Source: Chaenocephalus aceratus | Taxonomy: Eukaryota > Chordata > Actinopteri > Perciformes > Channichthyidae | Length of the DNA: 64,000 nucleotides | NCBI GenBank assembly: GCA_023974075.1 | Contig: CM043800.1 | Coordinates: 22,882,218 to 22,946,217, forward strand | Reading direction: 5' to 3' | Shown: piece by piece, positions 40,404-52,900 of the stretch | How positions within the stretch are numbered: the first letter of the stretch is position 1 | How the letters are laid out: every line of letters begins with the position of its first letter | Made by a program: the position numbers and the translations under genes | Notes under the pieces: model-generated | The model's input: only the letters and a program-made list of their open reading frames with translations | The model's database searches: none | What the model was told of the DNA's origin: nothing

Positions 40404-42453
40404 GTAAGCCAAATGTAAGATGTGTGTTGGTGGCGCGGTGGGGATGAGTTGGTGTTTATTTGTTTTGTTGTACATTCGGCGCCATTTTCATACACAGATT
40501 GTTTAAATACCCCGGCACGCCGGCTCGATACAGCCTGCAACTATTTGTGCGTTATATTGACACAAAGTTGGAAATGGAAGTCATGTTTGACTATATTACT
40601 GTGTAAGATTTAAACGGTGATTTGTAAAAGCAAATTGCATTTATAAAACCTTTCTTTTGCACAATTAAAACAGCAACTCGCTGTCTTACAACATCCCGAT
40701 AAATCACAAGTGCTCCGTAAACTGAGGTGGATGTGTTGTTTTTGTAAAGATGAGTGGACATGCAAGTTATCTGTTTACAAAAAATTGCACTAAGTTTGTT
40801 TATTTTATGAAAACTTCGGTAAAGGGTGATACATTCTGTCTCATCTTCACGTACAAGTACAGCAAAGAGGTCATATCATATGAAATTATTATTATAATAT
40901 ATGATGTATTAGAGAAACAAAACCCAATATATTGTTATGACTGAAAATAACATGATTGCCATATTGTATTCCTTAATAATTATTATATTAAATAGTCAGT
41001 GTTCCTCATGATGCAGCTCTTCGTGTTAGGAGGTTCTTGGTTTGGATGCTTCTGTGACTTGTGTTACACAGCTATGTGTCTTTTCAGATATATATTTTTT
41101 CATGCTGTGTTAGAGATGGAATTGCTTTTGAATTTGATTTCTTCTGCTTGACCAGACTTGCCTTTACCCTCGAGAGGATAGTAAAGGTACAAAATATCCA
41201 TCTTTGCTGGAGGGCGCCATATGTGAATTTGTGTCTGTGTTCTTCCCATCACACATTAGGAGAAACTCCTCCAATAAGCCTCCCTTGATGATACAGCTGG
41301 ATAAATATAGTCAGATTATCTTTTATGTAGTGCTGCATATGACGCGGTAAGGATGAGAAAGAGCCATGGGTGGCATTATTTCAGTAGGACTGGCAAGTGT
41401 AACAGAAGTCAGAGAGTCAGCTGTGTGAGAGTGAGGTCAGCGAGGACCCAGAAGAGATTGCTGATGTTAATCCTCTTTTGGGAGTTATGATGTATTTGTG
41501 CAGTTAGACTACTGCTCTAATGTGTGTGTATCACTAAATACTCACTTACAAGTAAACACATAAACAGTCCATTGCTCTTTTCTTTAAGAATGAGGGAGTC
41601 TGTGGGTTCTAGCTTGAAGGCCTTTTATCAAATCTAACTACATAGCATTTACAAAAATAATAGCAAACTGCAAAAGTATTGAGTTCATTAGTCAAATCCT
41701 TTTACTGATAAATCTCACTTTCAAGACACAAATCTGTTTGTGTGTGCGTGTAGAACATTAAACATTAACATTTCTTTCAAATTGTGCACTAAGGTTTAGT
41801 ATTTCTTCAATGGGCTTGGTCTAAGGGGATGTTGGAGACGGATTCAGAATTGCTTTCAGGGTAACCACAGTAAATCAATCAAGCTACTTCATTCTTTTCC
41901 CATGGCGGTTCATGTTACAGCATCATGCTCACAGACCATCTGTGTGTATTGATCAGGGAAGGGTTTGGGATAGGTTTACAAAGAAAACTTGACTAAAATA
42001 AACCTTTTGTAGCCCAATGTCTATCACAAAGTACTCTCAAGAGATAAAGTATCACAGAAGCCATGATTACAATGCTTCCTACACAGTTTGATCCTGAAGT
42101 TTTAGCCCCTCAACATATCATAATCTTAAAAGCAGGCAGTTTTATTTTACCTTTTAAGGATCCTTCAATAAGGAGTACATGACGTACCCTATAATGATTT
42201 CTCGCCTATTTTTTGTTTTGGGCAAGATTGGGTCTGTCAGCTGAACATATGAACAGTTTATCCAGGCACGTGTTTGCGTGTATGTTGGCATGTGGGCCTG
42301 TGTTTACTGAGAGAGGTTAATAGGAGCCACCATGTGGCCAGAGGACTGATATTTTGGCTTTCTGTTGATTTTAAGCCAGGTAGGCGGGGCTCCACATAAA
42401 ACCATGAATCAGCACAGCTGATAGCCAAAGCACTTCTTCATACCCTCTCTACT

Positions 42454-42558
<105 letters not shown>

Positions 42559-43469
42559 TGCATGCACATCCAGAGCGGCAGACCCGAGAGACAGAGGGGG
42601 GAGACACTGATACTGAGTGAGATGGATACTGTAGGCAGGTAGATGGTTGGAGATAATCTCACTTGGGGGACGATTAACTCTAAACTCCTTCTAATTCCTT
42701 AAGCCTACTCCCAGTACCGAGGAAACATGCTTTCTTTGTGTCCCTATATTGCTGCAGGGTAATGTTATTGTGGAACTACATTCTGCAGTGTCTGGTGAAT
42801 TCACTCAAAACAAATAAAATATTTCCCGGCGTCTTTTTTAAACAGTCCTATTGTGGTGTATGCATTTGCGGCTGTGCACACATGTGCATATGCGTGTTGT
42901 GTGCAGCGCACTGTGAACAGAAATAGATATGAGCTCTTCTGTAAAGGGCTGATGAGCCCCAGCATCCTAAAGACATGTAGCTATTTATATACTATACCTC
43001 CTCCTCTCCCCTTTCTGCTCTCGTCTCAATTCATCACACACTAACACACACGCACAGCAGAAGCAGCTCTTCAGCATCACTGGCAAATAATATTAGAGTC
43101 TTGGTATCTAGAAATTGTTTAAATTGCTTCTTTTTTTTAAACTGGAGACTTGGATTTAATGGTAATATAAATGAATTGAACCGGTTTTGTTAATGGGTAA
43201 GCATTGGTTTGGACCTTTTTTTTTGCATCATTTTAATGAGAATAATTAATACATTTCGGGTCAAACTGTTTAAGCTAATTAATTAATTAATTTGAACCCA
43301 ATGTAAATCAGTTGTTTAATCACATTTCAAATCTTCCTGTAGGAACATTACATTCAATTGATAGTCACATAAACGTTAAATCAAATCCTGATTCCCCTCC
43401 AGCCCTGGCTTTTGCACCTGATCCAGCAGCTCAGAGCAGAGAGCTCACTCTTGCTAGAGGGTGGCCTAC

Positions 43470-43690
43470 TTCATTTATAATTTAGCTAATTAGAGCCGCT
43501 AATTATGTACGATGGAGGGCAGATTTATTTTACAGAGCAGCTATATTTCATCTAATTACCTCCAAACCAAGCAAGTGCATTGTATTATGAGAGATTGATG
43601 CTTTTTAAGAAAGACATAATCTCAATGGGTCCTGATGCAGGTTAGCCCTGCTCAGCTGGTTGATAGCAGAGATGTTAGATTGGCAACACA
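43470..43690. promoter_or_regulatory. Candidate enhancer rich in homeodomain-type TAATTA motifs
   Basis: Within about 80 bp there are four copies of the homeodomain core: AGCTAATTAGAG, GCTAATTATGTA and TCTAATTACC, plus TATAATTTAGCTAA. They lie in non-repetitive sequence of mixed composition with no open frame, unlike the AT-rich surroundings. This is the look of a conserved vertebrate non-coding element. Conservation cannot be tested from one sequence. Confidence 0.3.
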
Positions 43691-45564
43691 AAATGGAGGA
43701 GGCAGCAGACACAAGCTCAGCTGGTCCATTAGGAGCATGTCTGTGCCCTGACAATCACAATTGAGATGACAGAGCATTAAAAGACCCAAAGGAGCCCGTG
43801 GGCATTGATGCATACCGGTGTGTGCGTATGTGTGCGTATGTGTGTGGTGACCTAGGGAATAGGCCGATGGGGGGTCCTGTGGGGGGAAGGGTAGGCAGGA
43901 TTAGTTATAGTGTGCAGCACAGTTATTGGTCATTGGACACAAACAATGGGAGGGCTAAAGAGGATTTGGTTTGTGTGCGTACCCCCTACCCCCTCCTGCT
44001 GTCCCGCAGTGCCAGTAGGAAGTGTATGGTATAGAGGGCCGGCCTGCACCCTTTTGGACGGCCTGTACATCTGGAAGATCGGGCTGCCTGTCTGCTTGTC
44101 TAGCATCCCCCTCCCCCAATTCATACAAGGCAGGGTGGGACTTGAACTACATATGGAATGGAAGAGACAAACACATTCGTCACCAATTAGACAATGCCTA
44201 GATCAGGACAGACGGGATGCGGATCGGTCTGAATGAGGACACACATTGATTGTTATGAGAACTACTGTAACAGATATATAAGGAAGGTGTGAGGATTGCA
44301 TAATACTAGTGATTTGCGCTCTTTAATAAGCTGGTTAAAGTTTCTAAATATACCAGAACTGCCCTCTCGCTGCCAAACTAGTGAATCAAAGTCGTGTTCA
44401 TTGAAGTCCCTTCTGCTGTGACTTTAAATCACATCATTGTATAATAAGTCACTTAGACAAGTACGCTTGCACTGTTTGTTACATATTTAAAGCAGCCTTG
44501 GTATCTCCCATCGCTGTTGCAATTTTAAATTATATTAAACTGAATATTTTGGGGTTTTATACTGACAAAACTAAATATTTAAAGACTTATATCAATTGTA
44601 ATGGACTCCTTTATGACATTTTATTCAACAGCCGATTATTATGTAACATAATTGTCAGATTGATGGATAATGATCATAATTGTTACTTGCGGTCCAAACA
44701 GAAGGTAACATATTTCCTGTATTTTTCTGTTCATTGCTTCGCAGCACCCCCCAAAGTGACCTCACCCACCAAGAACTATTGATTGAAAGGATTGATTAAC
44801 CAATTTATATCTGCATATAATGTCATATCGCCCTAGTGCCTTATATGACCTGTGCAGGGTGGACGTGTGGGTGCAGGGCATGCCTGGCGAGGATGATGCA
44901 GGCGCTGCTAATATGCAGCTCCAGAGCAGAATGCCTCCTTTGTGTCAGTGAGATTTAATGAGTCTGTGATGAACTCACTTTCAGAACTCTATGTAGACAC
45001 AGACATACTCTTCAACAAGGAGGGCTATTGTGTGATGAAGTGGTGTTTGTGTTTGTGTGAGTTAGAATGTAATCTGTGGGTGGCAGTTGGCTTCATGTTT
45101 TATGGAGAATGTCTCATGTATGCCACTCAGATTATGCAGCTAACAATACATTAAAGCAGCAATTTAAATTCTTTAATTTGTTATTTACTTATGGTAAATG
45201 ACCAGGCTATTAGTGATAATAATGCATGCATATATATTACCCTATTTGCATAATACAATACAACTCCTAAAAAAAGAAATACAAGCCTCTGCTGTTCATT
45301 TGGGATTGAGCAGAGTAGATGTTTTGATAGTTTTGTTTTTTGTGCAATGATTGTTTTCAATATGAATTAAACTACTTTTTAATCTCCAAAATATTACATT
45401 GTTAAATTACAGTGAAAAGTAATTATTGTGCTAATAGCCTACTTCTCCTAATCTCGTTTGTTGTGTCCCAAGTATAGCCATGATGATGTGCACCGTCACA
45501 CTGTAAAGCACCATGACCTTCCTCCACCTTTGACTCTCTTCTGTTCTCCTTTCCAGTGGCTACC

Positions 45565-46944
45565 ATGACAACAGAGGCAAGTGCAGTGAGCGAGGCGGAC
45601 ACTGAGGGCAAGCAGAAGGCCAGTGGCGCCGAGCCCGAACCAGAACCAGAACCAGAGAACAAACAGAAGCTGGAGGCGGCCACGTCCGAGCCGGAGGGGG
45701 AGCAGTCGAGTAAGGAGGCCCTGGAGCAGGCCTCCGAGCCTGGGCCTGCTGACGTAGCTACCTCCCCCGAGGAGGAGCAGCTGAAGCCCCGCACCCGGAC
45801 CTCCGCTGGCAAGGGTCTGTCTCGCCTCTTCTCCTCTTTCCTCAAGCGCCGTTCACAGTGCTCTGAGGGAGAGGGGTTTGAGGCGGAGAAAGCCAAGGAG
45901 GATAAGGCAGACAAAGAGGACACATCTGATGAGGTAAACGAGGAGAAGGAAGAAGAGGTGAAAAGTGAGGAGAACGAGGCTAAAGCTGAGGAGAAAGAAG
46001 CAGAGGTAAAAGAAGTGGAAAAGGAGGAAGAAAAAGAACCAAAAGAGGAGAAAGAAAAAGAAAAGGTTGAAAAGAAGGGCAGTAAAAAGAAAAAGAAAGA
46101 GGCCAAGAAGAAACAAGAAAAAAAAGATGCGCTGAAAACTGAAGAGGAGAAAGTGAAAACTGACAAGGAGAAAAAAGAAGAGGCAAAGGTGAAAAAGGAA
46201 GAGGAGGCAAAGGAAGAGGAGAAACCAGAGCCGACTGTAGAAAATAAAGAGGAAACATTGGAGACAAAAGAAGAAGACAAAAAGGAAAGCGCTGAAGTTA
46301 AAGACAAGGAGGAAGAAGCCACAAAGAAAGAAAGTAAGGAGGAGGAAAAAGTGGACAAAAATGTGGTAAAGAAAAAAGAAAAGGATGATAAGGTAAAGAA
46401 AAAGGAAGAGGAAAAAGCTAAGAGGAAAGGAGAAGAAGAAGACAGGGTAAAGAAGAGAGAAGAAGAAAAGGCAAAGAAGAGAGAGGAAGAAAAGGCAAGA
46501 GAGGCCGAAAAAACTAAAAAGAAAGAAGAGGAGAAAGCTAAGAAAAAGGAGGAGGAGGCTAAAAGGAGAGAAGAGGAGACTAAAAAGAAAGAAGAGGAGA
46601 CTAAAAAGAAAGAAGAGGAGACTAAAAAGAGAGAAGAGGAGAAAGCCAGAGAAGAGAAGACTAAAAAGGAGGAGGAGAAACCAAAAGAGGAGGTCAAGGT
46701 GAAAGAGGAGGTCAAGGTGAAAGAGGAGGTCAAGGTGAAAGACAAGGAGGAGGAAAAGACAGGAGAGAAGCAAAAAAAAGAGGAGGTAAAGGGGAAGAAA
46801 AATAAAAAAGGAAAGAAGGAGGTGAAAGGGCCGAGTGAGGAGCAGGTCAAAGCTCCCATCGCAGCTCCAGAGCCCGAGCTAAAAACTGAGCCCGACACTG
46901 AACAGGCTCCAGATCAGCACTCGATAAGCAGCGCAGAGAACCAG
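45565..46944 (+). other. epb41: epb41 head exon: Lys/Glu-rich, single-helix-like (460 aa)
   Basis: This very long exon encodes an acidic start ([16 protein letters not shown]), a small folded-looking patch ([19 protein letters not shown]), then some 260 residues built almost only of K, E, R and A. The latter includes tandem units such as KKKEEET (three near-perfect copies at about 46570-46640) and VKVKEE (about 46690-46740). The alternation of blocks of four basic and four acidic residues is the pattern of stable single alpha-helices. Mammalian 4.1R has a shorter head without such a stretch, as I recall it. The exon ends phase 0 at a GTGAGT donor. Long opposite-strand frames here are by-products of the repetitive codons. 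Confidence 0.85.
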
Positions 46945-49900
46945 GTGAGTGTGACACCGACACATATATCACCAACACAGACATCCTTAGATGAGAAGAT
47001 TGATACCACTCTCATATCGTTCTGTTCATCTACAGTTAGCTTAGCTTAGCTCCAAGACTGGACATGGAGAGAAACAGCAAGCCTTATTGAGTCCAAAGAG
47101 AACAAAATCATCCTGCCAGCATCTCCAAAGCTTCATAATAAACACATGTTATCTTGTCTGTTTAATCTCTACAAAAAGTAACAAGTACGCTTTTTTATTA
47201 CTGTGCCAGACTATGTCCTTTACGGTAGAAGTGACCCAGAGTTGGCACTTGGATAATGACATTCCAGGAGACTGCCACTCCTGGCCAAGAAATAGTGACG
47301 CACATTCATTAACCCCCTGCTGTTTTTACACTGGTTTTTGTTCAGTTTAAACAAGGGAGATAAAGCATGTCAAACCAATTAGTGAGCGTTCGAGGCGCAG
47401 ATAGGAAGTATCTTTGGACAGAGCATGCTAGCTATTTCCAACTTCTTTCTATGTTGTAATGCTAAGCTAACCTGCTGCTGACTGTAGCATCTTATTTATT
47501 GCAGAGATGCAGGAGTGGTATTGATCTTCTCATTTTATAAGAACTTGCTTTTCCCAAAATGTGGAAAAAACGTTTCATTCAATCACTAGTGTGAGAATTA
47601 AGGATGCAAAGACGTAGCTCTCATGTATACAACAGCAGATTGGATTGTAGTAGAGGAAGTTGGAACACATGTTTTTTTCTTTCTTATGAATTGTTTATGA
47701 TGTGGACAGCTTGCTCAGCGAAGTAGCTGTGGTGCACTGAGCTGAAAGCTTGGCCTGACACAAACGATCCATGCTGTTCTTAAAATGCAGCTAGCATTAA
47801 CAGCAGTATCTTTACTGTGTTCTATTAACGGTAGACTGTGTATTAATTGTTGAGCTGTCACAAAACAATTAGTCATTCCCCTTATTTATTCTTTTGATAT
47901 GTTCCGTGTTTATTCTACAAGCAGGAGCAAAAGGAAGAAGCTGCCATAAAGAAGGAGCCTGAAGTTGTGGAGGAAGTGAAGGAGGAGGACACGGAGAAAA
48001 AAGAGGAAGAACCCGCAGAACAGGAGATGGAAGCCAAAGGAGAGGAGAAGCCGAAGGAGAAGCCGAAGGAGAAGCCGAAGGAAAAGCTGAAGGAAAAGCC
48101 GAAGGAGAAGCCGAAGGAAAAGACAAGGGAGAAGATAAAGGAAAAGGCAAAGGAGAAGACAAAGGTGGAGGAGAAGACAAAGGTGGAGGAGAAGACAAAG
48201 GTGGAGGAGAAGAAGGAGAAGCCTGTAAAAGAGAAGAAGACAAAGGAAGAAGAGGCTCAAGGCCCCAAACGTCTGAAAACCATGCAATGCAAAGTCACCT
48301 TACTGGACGACACTCAGTTTGAGTGCGAGCTTGATGTAAGAGACCTCCCAAATTTCAGTTTCTTGAATGTTTATACCAATGGCTACTACCCGCGTTAAAG
48401 AATCAAATGGGGTTGTTATCTAAATAATCTCCTTCTCCCTGTTTGTCTGTCTCTCTTTCGTTCTTGTGTAGAAACATGCTAAAGCCCAAGAACTTCTTAC
48501 AAAGGTGTGCGACCATGTCAACCTGCTGGAGAGGGACTACTTTGGCCTCGCCAACTGGGAAAACCCATCCACCTGTGTAGGTTTTTCTACTCCCTGTAGT
48601 AAAGTTACTCTGCAAAAGCATAACCCTTTATTATGAATGAAATTGGCTGTGAGCAGTTGTTTATTTTTTACCCCACATGTATTCCGCAGACATGGATGGA
48701 GTCTACCAAAGAGATCCGGAAACAGGTTCCAGGCGCTGTGTATGAGTTTACATTCAGCGTCAAGTTCTACCCTCATGATCCAGCCCAGCTTACCGAAGAC
48801 CTCACCAGGTGAATATCTATTAATAATATATTAATAAAGGAATAGTTGGATTTTGGAAAATATGCTTATTCTATGGGATTTAACATGTTATTTGGAGAGG
48901 TGCTGGTAAGCGGATTGTTCTTAAGGACAGAGCCAGGCTACTCTTCTTCCAGTCTTTATGCTAAGCTAAGCTAGCATTATACAAAAAATACCTAAACGTA
49001 GCTTTCAGCTTCACAGCAAAGTCGAAAGCTTGTGTTTCCAACAACAATATAGTCAATTCAGAATATACTCTTCAAATCTTCATAAGTGAGCTAATTGTTG
49101 TCCATTCACGTCTTCTCCAGGTACTTTCTGTGTGTCCAGCTGAGGAAGGACATCATGCGAGCTGTTCTTCCCTGTTCCTTTGTCACACTGTCCATGCTGG
49201 GCTCCTACACAGCCCAGTCAGAGCTCGGAGAGTATGACCCAGAGCTCCATGGAGAGGATTATGTAAGTGATCTGAGCCTGGCCCCCGGACAGAGCAAAGA
49301 GCTGGAGGATAAGGTGATGGAGCTGCACCGCACATACAGGTAATCAATGGGGGAAATTGGAGCAACAAAGTGATGGCAATCTGTAGCCTGAAGTTAAGTT
49401 TCATGAAGTTTGAGTTGGAATTCAAATAATCATTTTATTAAAATGTAATATAACTATGATCTGTCTTTTTCCAGGGCAATGACCCCAGCCCAGGCAGACT
49501 TGATGTTTCTGGAAAATGCCAAGAAACTCGCCATGTACGGAGTTGACCTGCACCAAGCTAAGGTATTTTTTGTTTAAATAAAGTCACCTGTTTAGATCGG
49601 TATCGAGTTGGTAATCTAACAATGCAAGTATTTCATGGGAATTTTAAAATTCAACAGTTCATGGATTCATCGATTTCCTGTGTGTGGGTATTTTGCAGCA
49701 ACCCGCTTGTATTACATCAGGAGCATCCCGATTTTAATTACAAAATTGATGTCCCATTTTGGAAAAAAAGGAGAGATTAATTTCATTTTAAACTGAAACT
49801 CCATAGTCTTCCGTTGTGGGAGAAAGTCTGCCTCCCAGTGATTGTTTATTGTAAGTGCAGGGTAAGGGTGAAGGCGTGCAGAGCTACAATATCCTAACTG

Positions 49901-52900
49901 TTTCATCCTGTTTTTGTGCATCCAGGATCTCGATGGCGTCGACATCACGCTCGGGGTTTGCTCTAGTGGTCTGATGGTGTACAAGGACAAGCTGAGGATT
50001 AACCGTTTCCCTTGGCCCAAAGTTCTCAAGATCTCTTACAAACGCAGCAGCTTCTTTATCAAAATCAGGCCATCAGAGGTACATCCGAAATTACATTCAT
50101 TTGTTTACTATATTCTAAATTAAATTGTTTCCCTTGTTTTTTTTATTTACTACATTATTTATTACAATTATAATGTCATTTTTTGATTAAAACGCTTTTA
50201 TTGTAATTTGTACATTATTTTAACTGGATGGGAATGCTGTATAGTTGTATGGATATGTATATGTATGTCAAGCCTCTACATATTTTTCTGGCTTAATACA
50301 GATTTAGTATGAGGATTAATACATTTGAATAATAATCCTTAAATATATTGCACACTGCAATTCAGGCTTTGATTGTAGACTATTTTGTACACTAGCATTT
50401 TTATTTCCAGCATTACATTTCTTGTAATGTACAGTATATCAAATGTTTCTAAGATTTTGATTTAAGAAATTGTCTTTTAGAATTAGAACAAATATTCATC
50501 AGGATTCACAATATGTTCATACAACCCAGCAGATGCATGTCGATGCTTCAGAATAATCCCATCAACATAAGGTCATTATATTTGACTTTATTTTTTGTTT
50601 TTTCATTTACAGCAAGAGCAGTATGAAAGCACAATTGGCTTTAAACTGCCCAACTACAAAGCCTCAAAGAAGCTGTGGAAAGTGTGCGTTGAAAACCATA
50701 CCTTCTTCAGGTGAGTTCAGGTCATTTAATGTAACCACACATTCTAAATTACACTTCCTTGCCCGGCAACAGAGGTCATTTGGAGGTTGTTCCTATCACT
50801 TAGATAATTGGCTAACTGCTCTCTACAGCTTAAGCCCTATATTGGCTCCCTGGCACTTTAACCACAGAAGCAAAGCTGCATGCCCATGGTCATGACCTTA
50901 GAATTAAACCTCAAAGGGTTTGTCTACTTAGTAAGATGAAGGTCGAAGCTGTTGCTGACCTTTTTGCATAACTGACAATTTTAAGGGAATGCAAAATCCT
51001 TTTATGTTAAATGATGTAATTTACATTTATATTCCTGGTGCGTGGGTCTGTCACAGAAAGGAAATTGGAAAATGTATTTAATGTTGAGTGGATGAAAATG
51101 AAGTGTTTTTGTCTTTCAGAGTGCCAACTGTGGAGCCGCCCGCATCGCGCCGCTTCCTCGTCTTGGGCTCTAAGTTCCGGTACAGCGGGCGCACCCAGGC
51201 CCAGACCCGCCAGGCCAGCACCATGATCGACCGCCCAGCCCCTCGCTTCACACGCTCGGCGAGCAAGAGGCTCTCCCGCAACCTGGATGGAGGTATGTGC
51301 CACTGTGTGAACCTGTGTTGGAATGATTGTTTAAGAGCGCAGGTTCGATAAGCTGCCCTCTGACTTGTTTCGCTCTTGCAGCTGGAGATGAAACTCTCCA
51401 GCTCCTGCAACACCTCTCAGCCTCCACCAGGTCTGAGGTGGGTGATTGGTTGCTGATGCTGACATCTGACAAACCCCAGCCTTCTCCTGAACTCCCAGGT
51501 ACCAGGAACTGTGTGGACCAACGCTTTCTGGCATATTTGCTGCTTTTATAGCCTCATCACATATATTAACATGCTCATTCGTTTGGCTCATTTGCTATCA
51601 TGCCCGTAATCCTCTTGAACACATTGCCTGTCAGCTGCGGGACAGATGGTTTACTTGTCAGGATGCTGACTTACTCTGACATGTGGGTAAGGTCATACAC
51701 CTAGTACTTCCCCTGGCATCATCCCAGGGTCATTAAGCTCTCTTTCTAAAATAATACATAATAGGATTCCTCAAAGACTCAAATACACACAGGCATTTTC
51801 AGTCTTGAGGCAGGTTCCTCATTTTTGGGGCATTTCCTGAAGTTGCTGCTTGATATGTGTTGCACAATGGCTTTTCATTAGCTTGTACCTTGTCATGTTT
51901 TGTCATCTTAACTGACTGACTCATCACTGCCCCAGTGAAATTTAAAAGGTAAAAAGTACTATTTGCAAAAGTTTTGCCATTTTCACCTGCTCTCGTTGTG
52001 AAGGATGAGAGGCATCTTCCATTCAGCTTTCTACTAACCTGAGCTTACTTGAATTACAAGAGTCTTGTATAACCTCTTGGCATCTGCTTTGGTCCAAAAC
52101 ACGCTTGAAGCACTGTGAAGCATCACAATGACCGTCATCTCTCCCAGCAAAACCTTTGCACAACAGTCATCACTCGGTCATTTCTTCACAGCCAGGGGGG
52201 AGTCTGAGCAGATTCCCATTCAGGAGCAGGGGCAGTCTGTTCCCACAGTGTCATGGCAGGGCACTGGGACTGGGCAGACTGGCTCTCAGACCATCACCCA
52301 GACAGTCAGTCAGCCAGGGCAGGAGCTGACGTCTGACAAGCAACAGCAGAGGGGAAAAGAGGACGAGTGGTCTGCCCTGCTCGGGCGATATCCTCCTTTT
52401 CCCTTTGTCTCACCTCTTGATTTTGCAAAACAGCCAGGTATTTTCACATCTAATGCTTGCCTCAGCTTGAATTTTAAAGAACATGTGGCAAGTAGGAAAT
52501 ATAAACTATTAACAGTCTGCAATACGAATCATATTTTTGTTTTTTGTATGCTTTATTGCTTTACTTTCCCCTTTTAATCCTCCCAGTCTCACGCCAAGCT
52601 CAGTTCCAGCTCCTGGAGGAGGAGGAGCAGGGCTTGCAAATGGCGGATCAAGATCTGACCAGTGAGGAGGTCTTTGAGAGTCTGCAGGAAACCGAGGTCT
52701 TGTTAGACGAGCTGAAAATGGCGGATGTTTTGGAATGGAAGCTGAGGGAAGTTAGGGGTTTAGAGGAAAGACTGCAAGAAATGGATGAGGTGGCAGAGCG
52801 ACTTCAGGAAGTAATAGAAGAGGAACTGGGAAAGGAAGAGGTAGACATGTTAAGAGAGGGAGATTTGGATCAGGAAAACGGAATGCAGGTTGAACACATA

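Noticed and set aside
45423..46898. Long minus-strand frames (491 and 306 codons) opposite the epb41 head exon, Ser/Phe/Leu-rich
   Set aside because: They are mirror images of the GAG/AAG-rich forward exon; they have no family features and the forward frame has splice signals and homology.
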